The translations under genes and the position numbers were made by a program. The notes beneath the pieces were generated by a model. That model was not told where the DNA came from. It did no database searches and was given only the letters and a program-made list of their open reading frames with translations. A stretch of 64,000 nt of DNA from positions 35,435,526 through 35,499,525 of the forward strand of contig OY365806.1 of the NCBI GenBank assembly GCA_959347315.1. Direction: 5' to 3'. Source of the stretch: Bimastos eiseni. Taxonomy: Eukaryota > Annelida > Clitellata > Crassiclitellata > Lumbricidae. The number at the start of each line of letters is the position of its first letter. Positions within the stretch are counted from its first letter, which is position 1. Below, one piece after another: positions 36,000-45,398 of the stretch.

Positions 36000-36160
36000 A
36001 ATGGCACAGTGACCGATCGGATAGAGCGGTAGCACGTAACGTTTAGTGTGTGCTGAGCACGCGAGTTCGAGCCTCGTCGGGGGCGTCACTGTGTAGGAAC
36101 CTTGAGCAAGTCCTTCGCGCACCATTGCTCTGCAGCACAACTACACACGGAATGCAAGTT
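36000..36160 (+). repeat. tRNA-derived SINE copy 3, 3'-truncated
   Basis: Plus strand tggcacagtgaccgatcgga, A-box region gatagagcggtagc, B-box gagttcgagcctcgtc, body accttgagcaagtccttcgc and cattgctctgcag. The 3' end seen in other copies is missing. Confidence 0.8.
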
Positions 36161-36203
36161 GATTGTAGACAATACATGCACGATCACGAATAAGCCTGCA
36201 AAG

Positions 36204-36788
36204 TAAAGTACGACCAAATTTCGTTATCGTTTTCGGTTTCGACGCCGAAACTGCCCATTTGTCAGTTTCGTTCCAGTTTCGTTATCGGCCGAATGCAAGG
36301 TTCCTTTTCGGCACCATCCGAAACTGTAAGCCTAGTGCGGTCTGGCACGTGGAGTCGCTTCCTGTATGGTATGATAAGCATGCCATCATTGAGTTGAACG
36401 CACAGAGTTCTCCCTTGGTAATATAGAAATTCATATCTCTAACCTGGAGGGGACTAAACGCCTTCAGTCGTGTCGAAATGTCTTCAGTCTTGTCGAAATG
36501 TCTTCAGCCGTGTCGAAATGCTTTCAGCCGCGTTAGATGACCCAGCTAATTGGAATCATATTTCCTCATCTGCTATTCTTAGCCGAAAGCTCTATGTGTC
36601 TGCACATTAGTAATGATGATATTTATTTGTTTGCAAACATATATATATTTCGTATTCGGATTCGTTTTCGGCCGAAACTGACAGTGCTGTTTCGTTTTCG
36701 TTTTGCTATCGGCCGAAACCAAAACTGCAATTTCGGTGGCGTTTTCGTTTTCGACCGTAAATGCAAAAATTGTTTCGGTCGGTCACTA
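36204..36788. mobile_element. Non-autonomous hAT-like element with 8-bp target duplication
   Basis: CTGCAAAG occurs directly at 36196-36203 and again at 36789-36796. The enclosed 585 bases start taaagtacgacc and end cggtcggtcacta, an imperfect inverted pair (TA..GT..CGACC), and both subterminal regions are packed with tttcgttttcgg/ccgaaac words in opposite orientation. An 8-bp duplication is the hAT hallmark. No transposase. Internal 36457-36535 has four copies of a 20-base unit (cttcagtcgtgtcgaaatgt and variants). Confidence 0.55.
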
Positions 36789-36796
36789 CTGCAAAG

Positions 36797-37717
36797 TCCG
36801 CATATCGACTGCTCGAACGATTACCGAACTTTGGTCACAGTTCCATGCAGGTGATTCCAGAGTTCGTCCAATTCATTTAAACTAATAAGAAACCAAAACC
36901 CCTTTCACCAAACAGACCAGCCGACATAGACCTAATTCGTTTTATATCATCGTCAGTCTTTCTCTTTTCGCTTCTAAAAGTTCAGACGTTCTCTTTTAAC
37001 CCGGTGCTTAAGCCTACATGTAAGTATGCCCGATGCTCAAATCAGAGCAGGCCCCTATTCCAGTTTCTCACATCTTATAACGTTCTGACAGCGCAACCAT
37101 CTGTGACCGGCTGGCAGATAAAGTACCATACCTGGGGTTTTGACATTTTAACATATCTGTGTTCGTTTTTTAAAGCCACATCGAATGGTGAAAATTTCAT
37201 AAAGATATCTTATACCATTCCACAGATGGGCACTTTTGAACGAGACAGGGTGAAAATCGTCAATTTTGAGTTAATTGACCAGGAAAAGTTGCTGAGCTAC
37301 AATATGCAATTAATTAAAAATCTGCGAAGTGTTACAGATGAAACTCTGCAGATCTATCATAATGTATTAATGAATTTTATTAGTCAATAACACTATGCTA
37401 CACTTGTCCAATTGTTCATTTTACTTCAAGCTCCCTTGATAAGTAAGAAATATTACCTAGTTGTGGCACACCCACTTATGATGCCTTTTACCTAACATTC
37501 AATTATTTGATTATATGCCACAAAACAGTAAAAAAAATTAAAATCTGATGCCATGATTTTGAAGTTCAACATCAGTAAGGTCCAAAACAACAATAATACA
37601 TTTTTCGTAAAATATCGTCTTCTTACTCATTAAAAATTGAAATAACTCCATAATTTGCAACCCCCACAGATGGTACCTTTTCTGCCAGCCAGATGCGCGT
37701 TTACAGAAAACGAGGCC
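36797..37717. other. Intergenic stretch with one unrecognised open frame
   Basis: A plus-strand frame is open over 37004-37390 (128 codons). It has no signal peptide, no known motif and ordinary AT-rich composition. I treat it as unsupported. Confidence 0.4.
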
Positions 37718-37723
37718 CTAGGC

Positions 37724-37825
37724 AGTAGTTGTATAAGGGGTCCTTATGAGCCACTGGACGTACAAAGAGGCATACGAACACGGACAAACAGCCATACGCA
37801 CACGGACAACCACACGGTCACGCAT
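37724..37825 (+). repeat. Left terminal inverted repeat of the Polinton
   Basis: Pairs with 43040-43141 in opposite orientation, with the strongest match over gagccactggacgtacaaag and ccatacgcacacggacaacc. It begins immediately inside the CTAGGC duplication. Confidence 0.9.
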
Positions 37826-38165
37826 ACGCACACGGACAAACACACGAACACGCATACGCACACGGACAAGCACACGGACACGATTACGCACACATACAAA
37901 GACACATACACACGCATACAAAGACACATACGCGCACATACACACATACAATGACATGCACACATACATGCACACATACGCACACAAACAAAGACACATA
38001 CGCACACATAAAAAACACATACGCACACATACACACATACAATGACATGCACACAGACACGCACACATACACACACATACACGAACACATACAAAGACAC
38101 ATACGCTCACATACAAGCACAAAGACACGCACACATGCACACAGACAGACACGCACACGGTCACG
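37780..38165. repeat. (CACACATACG)n-type simple repeat grown from the left TIR
   Basis: The acgcacacggacaa word at the inner end of the TIR is repeated and degenerates into acacataca units for nearly 400 bases. The right TIR has no such expansion. All long open frames here are artefacts. Confidence 0.88.
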
Positions 38166-38341
38166 CCAACCATTGGCGGAACGGCGGCAGCAGGCCCTTC
38201 CCTCTTCCCTAGGGCGGCGCGCTCATCAAAGGAACGCTCTCGTGGGAATATTCGCCCATGGCGAAAGACAATATCCGCTGCAACTGGCGAGCGTAAATAT
38301 AATATCGCCTCCACGCTCGAGCAATTTCTAACTTCTATACA

Positions 38342-40147
38342 TTAAAAGAATGATGGAAACGTTTCAATAAATTTTATTGGCAAACGTCTTACACACGTAA
38401 CTATGAACCAAATAATCGTTAAGTCCAGTATCCGAAGTAAGCTTATTAGTACTTGCGGTAAGATTTTTATTTCTACATCTATGCAAGCAGTAGAAAATGC
38501 AATAGTGTCCGCAGAAACGACTAATTGAACTCTGTAAATGTTTATCGTTAAAAATTCAATGTTCGCAATGTCTGTTAAAAATATCTCCAAAGTCATCTTC
38601 TGGCGGTCTGCCGAACGAGTCGAAATATTCTCCGTACGAAGAATTCTCCACGTACAAAACGATCCAATGCTGTCCGGCTTCGTAGCGAGGATTGGTATTG
38701 CAAACGAGTAGAGCCGGTCTCGGTATAGATTTCGGTAGACGATCGCGCGCGAATACTCCGGCAGACATCGACGCGCATTTCGCATCGCGTCGAAGTAACG
38801 TTTCAATTCTGGATCCGTCCATTTTGAGTTTTTGTAATCGAAAACTACGTTCCTGAATCTGTCAATCTCCAAGATATTTTCAAACTCGGCTAAGGCTATG
38901 ACGTTTATCGTATTGGCCAAAGCCTGAGAAAATTTCATATCCACTCGAACGTTTCCGCGTTTAATCAAATTGAAATGATCGCCCTCGCAGAGGTCCGGAG
39001 TCAGATCGAAGGCGTAGAGAGCGTATCCGCCAGAAAAGTCTTCTCTGCTAATTTCGTTTCCTTCGTCTTGCATCCACTTTCTGGTTCCTATAAATAGCGT
39101 GGCGTATGCGTTAATAAACTGATTATTGGCAAAGTTGACTTCGACGGGCTTCACGGATTGTTGCTGACCATCCAAGTATACTTTTAGCTGAGACAGATTC
39201 ATATGCTTAAAGTTGAATGGATTCTCCCTGTAGTTTCCGTTAAACGCCTCATTGTCCACGCATCCGATGACTATTCTGGTAGGCAACGGTCCGGAGAAAA
39301 GACTTTCTTGAGTTGCATCCAAATTTCCGGCTGGCACGGTAAAGGTTTTACATACGGCTCTTCGAATAGGAAATTTCACGTTCCCTCTTTCCAAAGCGTT
39401 GGCGTTCGCCACGAATACCGAGGGACTGAGTTTCACTTTTCTAACGTATAGTTTGCAATCCAAGATTTGTACTTTAAACGTGGCGCCGCTAATGGATAAC
39501 ATCAGACAGCATGGATCTTTATTTCTGACGAGTCCCATCTTTATATTGACGTCGTTAGGAAGGAATCGATCTTGGAAAAATAGGTCGTTGTGAATACATC
39601 CCAACATGTCCACGACCTTTCCTTCGTTGGTTAATGCGCTATGTTTCTTATATTCAGAGTTTATAACGGCGTCGTGGTGCGGATTAGCATTTTCCAGGTG
39701 TCTTGCCACGTCTTTGTAATACAGCGCTGAGGTGAGTTGAGAATTTTTTTCCGCGGATCCGTAGCTCAGAATCGTCTCCAAATAACTTCTGTAAGCGTAA
39801 GTATTGTTCGAATCGGTGATGAGAGTATCGTTTAAGGTAATGTCGACTTCCGAAAACAGACTGTGTAGAAACAGGTTGATGGGACCGACGTGATCGCCTC
39901 CGTCTATGTCGTCGTTGTTTGCGCGCACGATTTTAGCTCTAACGTACAGTTGAGTGCTCAACAAATCCAAATAGTCTTGTCCTGCACCGGTAATGCTGAA
40001 TTCGATAGGAGTTCCTTGAGAAATTGTCGAAATTGGATTATATTCCGCAAAAGTCCCGCTTTCTATGCTGGTCTGCGTCGAAGGTACGACGAAGAGATCC
40101 AATTCGCTCTTGGTGCATTCGCAAGACTGCGGGTGAACGAAGGCCAT
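38342..40147 (-). CDS. Polinton major capsid protein (F54H12.2-like family), open frame
   Basis: A 601-codon frame with no stop. The first roughly 440 residues match the invertebrate protein family annotated after C. elegans F54H12.2, which I know as Polinton-type double-jelly-roll capsid: an N-terminal SCECTKSELDLF segment, a middle LHSLFSEVDITLN, YAYRSYLETIL, and a late ALAEFENILEIDRFRNVV. The real capsid probably ends soon after that, near 38830. The remaining ~160 codons run through the protease gene in another register and are probably read-through rather than protein. The start ATG shares its A with the TAA of the upstream pX-like frame (TAATG). Best-preserved gene of the element. Confidence 0.85.
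   Translation of the reverse strand: MAFVHPQSCECTKSELDLFVVPSTQTSIESGTFAEYNPISTISQGTPIEFSITGAGQDYLDLLSTQLYVRAKIVRANNDDIDGGDHVGPINLFLHSLFSEVDITLNDTLITDSNNTYAYRSYLETILSYGSAEKNSQLTSALYYKDVARHLENANPHHDAVINSEYKKHSALTNEGKVVDMLGCIHNDLFFQDRFLPNDVNIKMGLVRNKDPCCLMLSISGATFKVQILDCKLYVRKVKLSPSVFVANANALERGNVKFPIRRAVCKTFTVPAGNLDATQESLFSGPLPTRIVIGCVDNEAFNGNYRENPFNFKHMNLSQLKVYLDGQQQSVKPVEVNFANNQFINAYATLFIGTRKWMQDEGNEISREDFSGGYALYAFDLTPDLCEGDHFNLIKRGNVRVDMKFSQALANTINVIALAEFENILEIDRFRNVVFDYKNSKWTDPELKRYFDAMRNARRCLPEYSRAIVYRNLYRDRLYSFAIPILATKPDSIGSFCTWRILRTENISTRSADRQKMTLEIFLTDIANIEFLTINIYRVQLVVSADTIAFSTACIDVEIKILPQVLISLLRILDLTIIWFIVTCVRRLPIKFIETFPSFF
38364..38822 (-). pseudogene. Polinton adenain-type cysteine protease, one in-frame stop
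   Basis: About 152 codons, starting at the ATG at 38820-38822 inside the major-capsid reading frame. It shows the family layout: GVFARDRLPK, then the catalytic His in GQHWIVLYV, the Asp in GEYFDSFG, and farther on a Cys in FCGHYCIFY. An in-frame TGA at 38556-38558 separates the His/Asp half from the Cys half, so a full enzyme is not made without read-through. The family (peptidase C5, adenovirus-like) matures capsids. The ORF overlaps the capsid frame in another register throughout. Confidence 0.8.
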
Positions 40148-40554
40148 TATTCCTCGTCGTCGAATATATCGAGCTTAGGCTTTTTATTTAATCTCTTTAA
40201 GGATTTCTTGCGTCTCTTACCGCCGCTACCGCTTTGATTATTGAAATGGTTGGTCGACGCAAACTATTTTATACCGGCCGGAATACGAGATTTGCTAGCC
40301 TCTTTGAAATTTTGCCCATCCGCAACGTCGTTGGCTATCTGAGAACCAGTTCTCAAGATATGTTTTCCGAAAGCTTTAGCTCCGGTTTGAATTAAAGGCC
40401 AGGTGGTTATGAAGAATCCGCTGAGAATGCTTCCCAGTCCGTGTCCGCGCTGCATGCGAGAGCCTTGGAAAACTGGCATTCCTCTCCCGCTCTGTTGAGA
40501 ATAATAGTCTTCGTACGCGAAGCGATTCGCGTCACCATAAAATTGTCTTTTCAT
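40147..40554 (-). pseudogene. Polinton pX/minor-core-like basic protein, one in-frame stop
   Basis: Starts MKRQFYGDANRFAYEDYYSQ, continues with GRGMPVF and a GLGSILSGFF hydrophobic/Gly segment, then KAFGKHILRTG. The frame is cut by TAG at 40264-40266 and afterwards continues open with GSGGKRRKKSLKRLNKK to a TAA at 40147-40149. This layout (Gly-rich membrane-active-like segment, then basic tail) is seen in the small capsid-associated protein of invertebrate Polintons. Its start overlaps the stop of the penton gene (ATGA). Confidence 0.75.
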
Positions 40555-41358
40555 TGTAATAGATATGGGATTTTGCGCAATCTGAAATGAAGAGATAAAT
40601 ACAACACTTTTCCGGTTTGGAATGGTATGGGTAGACCGACGTCGTTCCTTATATCTATCTCGATAGAATCGAAATTTTCTGCTGTTAGGGTACGTATTGA
40701 GGCTTTTCGTACGGGGTGTGGACGATATCGCCGTTTTTTCCGAAATCGGTACGGTACGAAGCAGAGGAACTTTGGTATCTCCGACCATAACGTGTTCCAA
40801 CAAGTTGCAGTAGACGAAAAGGGAATTAAATCCTCGATTTACGTCGCACGCGCTACCCGATCTAAAACTGAACAGCTCGTCCTCGAAATGTTGTATGGGA
40901 TTCTGAAGCGGCTCGATGCCCAACATAGAACATAGAGGCGGTGAAAATATCAGACTCTCGCCTTCGCTTATTCCTTCGTGGAAGCGTTTCTTTACGACGT
41001 TATAGCAAAAGGTCGGAAAGTCTTTGAGTTCCGACTTTTTCGCAAATTCATGTATATGATAGTTTATATAATGCACGATACTGGAAGGCGATTCGTAGTA
41101 TCCGACCGGGAGACGTATAGTGTGATGTAAGGCAATCTGCTTGTCGTTTTGTACGACGGATTGAGAATAGTGAACTCTACCTTCCCCTCTGAATAAATTA
41201 TTCCAACCGCGAGCGTATTGCATTTCGACCATACCGACTTCCCAATCGCCGGACTGAGATACGGCTTTCACTAATCTCGTGGTTAATCGCGTGATCTGAT
41301 TATCCGGATAGTAGTTCGCGGAGCTGTTGCTGGGGAACGTTAGATACAACTGAGCCAT
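40551..41358 (-). pseudogene. Polinton penton-like minor capsid protein, frameshifted near its end
   Basis: Starts MAQLYLTFPSNSSANYYPDN; includes GDWEVGMVEMQYARGW, VGYYESPSSIVHYIN and a conserved YCNLLEHVMVGD near residue 200. This is the single-jelly-roll capsid partner of Polintons. Two small indels break the C-terminal ~60 codons, one in the run of six T at about 40733-40739 and one near 40689. The sense sequence resumes in another register and ends in TGA at 40551-40553, overlapping the next ATG. The start was chosen at 41358 rather than farther upstream because homologues begin M-x-x-FYLTLPSN-like. Confidence 0.78.
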
Positions 41359-41401
41359 CCTATACCAACCGTATACGAGATCAATCTGAAGCGAAAGACG
41401 T

Positions 41402-42422
41402 TTAAGTATCCAATATATCAAAAGTCCAAGAATTAAAACTGTCGTCGTAACCTTTCCACTTTTCGAAATATTCCAATTTTTTGCCTCCTTTGCGAGTTTT
41501 TAATATCGCTTCAACTTTGTAAATGTCGTCTTCTTTAGAAACACGTTGCAATTCGTCTTTATAGAATTTATCTTTTACTTTCTCGCCGTTGTAATCCATC
41601 AATTCGTACGTTACGGGATCGGAAGCTATTCGACCCGATATTGCGAAAATGTCTTCCGACCACGAAGGTAGGTAGCCCTTTTTGAACGCTATTCTGCCTT
41701 ACTTATTCGCTCCTTGTCGTCATTCTCGTACTTCCAAACCGGCGGTCTCTTCTTTTCGCCGAATAGGCGCTTTCTCACGACTTATTCGTTTTCTAGGGAT
41801 ACCCGAGCCGGAGCCATACCTATGCTTCTATGAAAAGTTTCGTTGTACGAATATATGAAATTGGGCAAAGCGTCGACGTACACGTACCGATGCGTGTTCC
41901 TGTGCCTGAAATATTTCCACATTTTGGATTTGAGGGTACGATTAAATTTCTCTACGACGGCCGCTTTGATATCCTCGTTTTCTGAAGTGTAGAAAAGAAT
42001 GGCATCTTTGCGCAGCAGAGTCTGAAGGATCTATTGAGAAATTCGGTGCCTTTATCGGTTTGCAGGTGAGCGGGGTGCGATAAATCGTTCAACATCGCCA
42101 AAAAAGTTTCGGTCAGAGCAGATCCTGTCTTTCATTTAAGCGAGAGAACTCTCGCGTATTTGGAAAACACATAGATACGCGTTAACAGATATTTATTTTT
42201 ATCGTCTATACCTACGGCGAAAGTTTCTCTACGTCTAAATTTTAATCTGACGGGTTTATGCAAAGTATAAACGTCTTTATCCGATAACCAAGTTTTCAAA
42301 TCCTTATATTTAATTCGCTCTTTTAAAAGCCCCTTGAACGTTTTCCTGCATCCGAAACTGGCAGGATGCTTCGGATCAAAATACGACTCAATCAGTAAAA
42401 AGCCCACTTCAACGTCTTTCAC
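41402..42422 (-). pseudogene. Polinton retroviral-type integrase with chromodomain, heavily broken
   Basis: N-terminal part is recognisable (YFDPKHPASFG, TWLSDKDVYTLHKPVR), then VFSKYARVL. The stretch that should hold the first catalytic Asp is deleted, and the conserved Asp before VFSKYA is Tyr. Further on, LQTDKGTEF (second Asp) and, near 41950, FNRTLKSKMWKYF with the Glu region are present in other registers. An SH3-like part follows and a chromodomain (YKVEAILKTRKGGKKLEYF, WKGYDDSFNSW) ends at 41402. Several stops and frameshifts lie between 41603 and 42131. The enzyme would insert the element; this copy cannot. Confidence 0.82.
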
Positions 42423-42916
42423 TGCTTTTTGCTTTCGCTCGACGACTCGGTCGATCTTCGTACGGTGATCGGAGTTACTGACTCGGCAGAGTTCGACGAT
42501 CCGTTAATATAGTTCCATCTGTCTTCGTTCCCGATTAACTCGTGAGGTATGTTGTGATCTGTTAAAGCGTCGGTGAAACGTTTCCACCCGTTGGACACGC
42601 GCGTCGAAGTTCTCTTTCTTATGAGATCGTTAACCAAGTCGACGACGTGCGTTTTAGGAATAGTCGTAGTCTTCAAAACGAGTTCTCCTTTATCGCTCCA
42701 TCCGACTTCTGGATTGTTTTTGATATGAGTCAAAAGATGCGAAGCCTGAGATTTATCACGTTTTCTAGTACGAGAAAGGCGTTCTTTTACGTATATCATG
42801 TAGCGGCACATGTCGTTATTTTTGGTATAATATCGCAAAGCGATCAGTTTATGCTTCGAGTTCGTCGTAGATACTAAACGAGCATAGCTTTTTTCCAAAG
42901 TTTTATAGTAAAACAA
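42419..42916 (-). CDS. Small Polinton-associated protein of unknown function (165 aa)
   Basis: Open frame upstream of the integrase with GELVLKTTTIPKTHVVDLVN, RKRTSTRVSNGWKRFTDAL and HNIPHELIGN. I recall very similar strings in invertebrate Polinton-like elements (IPGS-IVDLVND, GW--F---L, NVP-ELIGN), so it is probably a conserved element protein. Its biochemical role is unknown to me. Its stop overlaps the start of the integrase frame by four bases. Confidence 0.6.
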   Translation of the reverse strand: MFYYKTLEKSYARLVSTTNSKHKLIALRYYTKNNDMCRYMIYVKERLSRTRKRDKSQASHLLTHIKNNPEVGWSDKGELVLKTTTIPKTHVVDLVNDLIRKRTSTRVSNGWKRFTDALTDHNIPHELIGNEDRWNYINGSSNSAESVTPITVRRSTESSSESKKQ

Positions 42917-43039
42917 TCGTCTAATGTCATTCAGTAACTAAGTAAGTCAAATTCCGCACGAGGCCTAAGCATCGATTGTACTTTAGATGACAGAATTGGT
43001 GGGATTGCATTTATGTGGGGCCTAAGTTAAACGATCCAC

Positions 43040-43141
43040 TGTCGTGTCCATGTGGTTGTCCGTGTGCGTATGGCTGCTTGTCCGTGCGCATGTGCCTCTT
43101 TGTACGTCCAGTGGCTCAGAAGGATGCCTTATATAACTACT
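43040..43141 (-). repeat. Right terminal inverted repeat of the Polinton
   Basis: Reverse complement of the left TIR, including the ctttgtacgtccagtggctc word and the end tataactact, directly followed by the CTAGGC target duplication. Confidence 0.9.
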
Positions 43142-43529
43142 CTAGGCGCAAACATTTAGGGGGCTCAGAGGGCTCTCTGAATTAATACACTGAGTCTAAA
43201 GGCCCGTCTATAAATGACGTCACGCACCCACTGGAGGGTCATACACCTGTGAAGATGTGTGACGAAGGGGAGGGAGTCTGAGATATGTGACGTCACGTCA
43301 TCACATCAAACATCGAAATACGCAACTTAATTTATTTTGAAATTGGTGAGCCAGCTTCTGGTGGCGAATAGGCTCAAAACACGCAGCCTTCGCTCTTAAC
43401 AACACTGCTAATCGAGCCGATTGATATTCACACTAACACGGCAATTATGAATTATGCCTACCACACTACATTTGTCATGTGAATGCTTAGCTGCAAAAAT
43501 AGAGAATATAAATTTTTATATTTAAAATA

Positions 43530-43910
43530 TTTCAGGCGTGAGACATGTTATTTTGTATGCAAGTTTTCATTTATTCGAGGGTCCCTCGCCGTCCCTGAGA
43601 TTTTGTGTGAAATTTCTACAGTCATTTGGGGCCCCTGAGACGTTATTTCGTATTTATGTTTTCATCACTTGGGGGCCCGCTGAGTTGTTATTTTGCATTA
43701 AATGTTTCCATTCGTTTGGGGTCCTCCTGAGATGTCATGTTGTATTTAATGTTTTCATTCGTTTGGGGGCTTCCTGAGATGTTATTTTATGTGAAATGTT
43801 TTCATTCATTTGGGAGCCCCCGAGACGTTATTCACATTAACTCACATTTTGTATTTAATGTTTTCATCATTTGGGAGCCCACTGAGATTTGGGGGCCCTG
43901 GGCGAGCGCC
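43530..43910. repeat. Minisatellite, unit of about 57 bases
   Basis: Six or so imperfect copies of a unit with ttcattcgtttgggggc, cctgagatgttatttt and gtatttaatgtt. An open frame crosses it, but the repeat itself explains that. Confidence 0.75.
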
Positions 43911-44034
43911 TAGTGCGTATATAGGTAAACGTGTCACTGCCACCAGCCGGTCACGATTTTTCTTGTCGACTCTCAGATTAACTTTTCAGGAATTGCGTTC
44001 AGTCCAAGGATGGATTTAATTGGCTGGCTTCGTC

Positions 44035-44290
44035 ATTTACCATTCACAAGTTTCGCATTGTGTAGAAAAATAGAGCCAGTAACCATCCACTTAGTCTGAT
44101 GTTTAGATTACTAGATTCATACTATAGAACCGTCATGTCTTCAAACATACAGCCGTCAGTTAGTTTTTACTAGATTCATATATTAAGTTAATTGAGATAA
44201 ACACGGTGTTTGATAACCTTAGTCCCTCTGCTGTACAGATGGATAATGGATAGATGGATTGAGGGAGGAAGAGAAAGAGAGAGATAGAGA
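44035..44290. repeat. Upstream-flank repeat shared with 31618-31870
   Basis: Contains attcacaagtttcgcattg, ataaccttagtccc and acagatggat in the same order as upstream of gene B. Its place downstream of the membrane-exon relic and upstream of copy C fits a gene-spacer of the array. Confidence 0.55.
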
Positions 44291-44462
44291 TGTAATTTCC
44301 TAGTTTATTTCATGCGGATTTTAGCTAAGGTTTAAGATTAAACGAATCCCAGAGCATTTCGCTTTGATTTAGATATCTTGATGAGTCAGTCAGGTGTAAA
44401 TATTCTATTAAATTTCCTTTGGAAAGCTCAAATTGGCGACTTTCAGCGTTTGGAGTCAAATA

Positions 44463-44580
44463 TAATTAAAAAAATAGACAGAGTCCGGATGAGAGAATAA
44501 CTGCTACTGCTCCGCCGACTGCCTCCGAATGCTTGGCTTCCACTGGAAGACGAGAGAAGGTTCTTTCACTTGGATCTGCT
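44463..44580 (-). pseudogene. Relic of the receptor-family transmembrane exon
   Basis: On the minus strand after ...ctttgag, phase 1 translation gives RLPVEAKHSEAVGGAVAVIL, then SSGLCLFF and a stop. This parallels gene B's PPVEASYSSVVGGMAIFF at the membrane boundary. The helix is cut short and no tail follows. No CCP exon precedes it (44.6-50 kb holds mobile elements), so this is an orphan remnant. Confidence 0.55.
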
Positions 44581-44589
44581 CAAAGATAA

Positions 44590-45398
44590 CACACGAGGGA
44601 AATCCAACACAACCCATCTGCCAGAAAGTAGTTCATCACCAGAGTAAACTAGACTAACAAGATCACACAGGCGCAGACACAAGCACACGGGCAGGCTAAT
44701 CTAATACTTCTTTAAGTTGACTATGCATTATCTAATTAAACTTTTCATTCTATAGCCTCTGTCCTTGGTGATGTTCAGTCGAGGTTGACCTATTACAGGC
44801 TTATTATAAATTTCATCAAGGCTGAATTCATTCTCTTAGGTCGAAGTGAGCAACTCAATTTAGGCCTATCACTTCTGTTTACTTGGCTGATCTGAGTGAT
44901 GACCGTTCAAAGCTTAGAAGCAATTTAGGCATAATAATGATCGTGACTCTGGCCATGCCGAGCAAGAATTATGCGAATCAGCGTACTTTTACGTTCTGAA
45001 TATTTAAAGAATCGGACCTTGCATGCCTCGAATGATCTTTGTCTCGCTAGGAACTGTCCTGACTTCTTGTCGTCCAGACCGAAGCATCCTACTTATAACT
45101 ATTAGGATTGCCACAAGAATTGACAGAATCATGTATTAGTAATTAAAATATTATCTGACAATTGAAACCGTTTGATGTATCAAATTATCACAGCAATAAT
45201 AATTTATTATTTAACTCACAACACTGACCGTCCGTCGAGGAAGACAAATCAATTCTGCAACTGATGTCTTATAAATATATATGTTATATATATACATATA
45301 TGATATATATATCGGAAATCATTGCTCTTAAGTCAGTCGACCGATCTTAGCTACTTTCTCATTCATTCCATACCCATAAAAATTAATACTGCACTCGA
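44590..45398. other. Intergenic stretch without recognised content
   Basis: AT-rich, with a short TA microsatellite at 45277-45312. Part may be the continuation of the LINE that ends recognisably at about 45399. Confidence 0.45.

Larger units (their letters stand above)
37724..43141 (-). mobile_element. Compact Maverick/Polinton element, 5418 bp, with TIRs and 6-bp TSD
   Basis: The ends are inverted repeats of about 100 bases: left AGTAGTTGTATAAGG... from 37724, right the reverse complement ending at 43141 (AGTAGTTATATAAGG). Both continue into the same word gagccactggacgtacaaag. The element is flanked by a perfect CTAGGC duplication at 37718-37723 and 43142-43147. AG termini, a 6-bp duplication and a capsid/protease/integrase gene set are Polinton hallmarks. 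Genes run leftward from the right end: small conserved protein, integrase, penton-like capsid, pX-like basic protein, major capsid, protease. Protein-primed DNA polymerase B and the packaging ATPase, normally present, are absent, and there is no room for them. The copy is therefore internally deleted and not autonomous. Several genes carry stops or frameshifts. Confidence 0.9.

Noticed and set aside
37004..37390. 128-codon plus-strand open frame
   Set aside because: No motif, splice context or composition signal supports it; length is within chance for this window.
37718..38331. Large frames on both strands within the CACATACG array
   Set aside because: Microsatellite grown from the Polinton terminus; composition alone explains the open frames.
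38342..38822. Last 160 codons of the capsid frame taken as extra capsid domain
   Set aside because: The overlapping register matches the adenain-type protease motifs, so that register is the more likely gene here.
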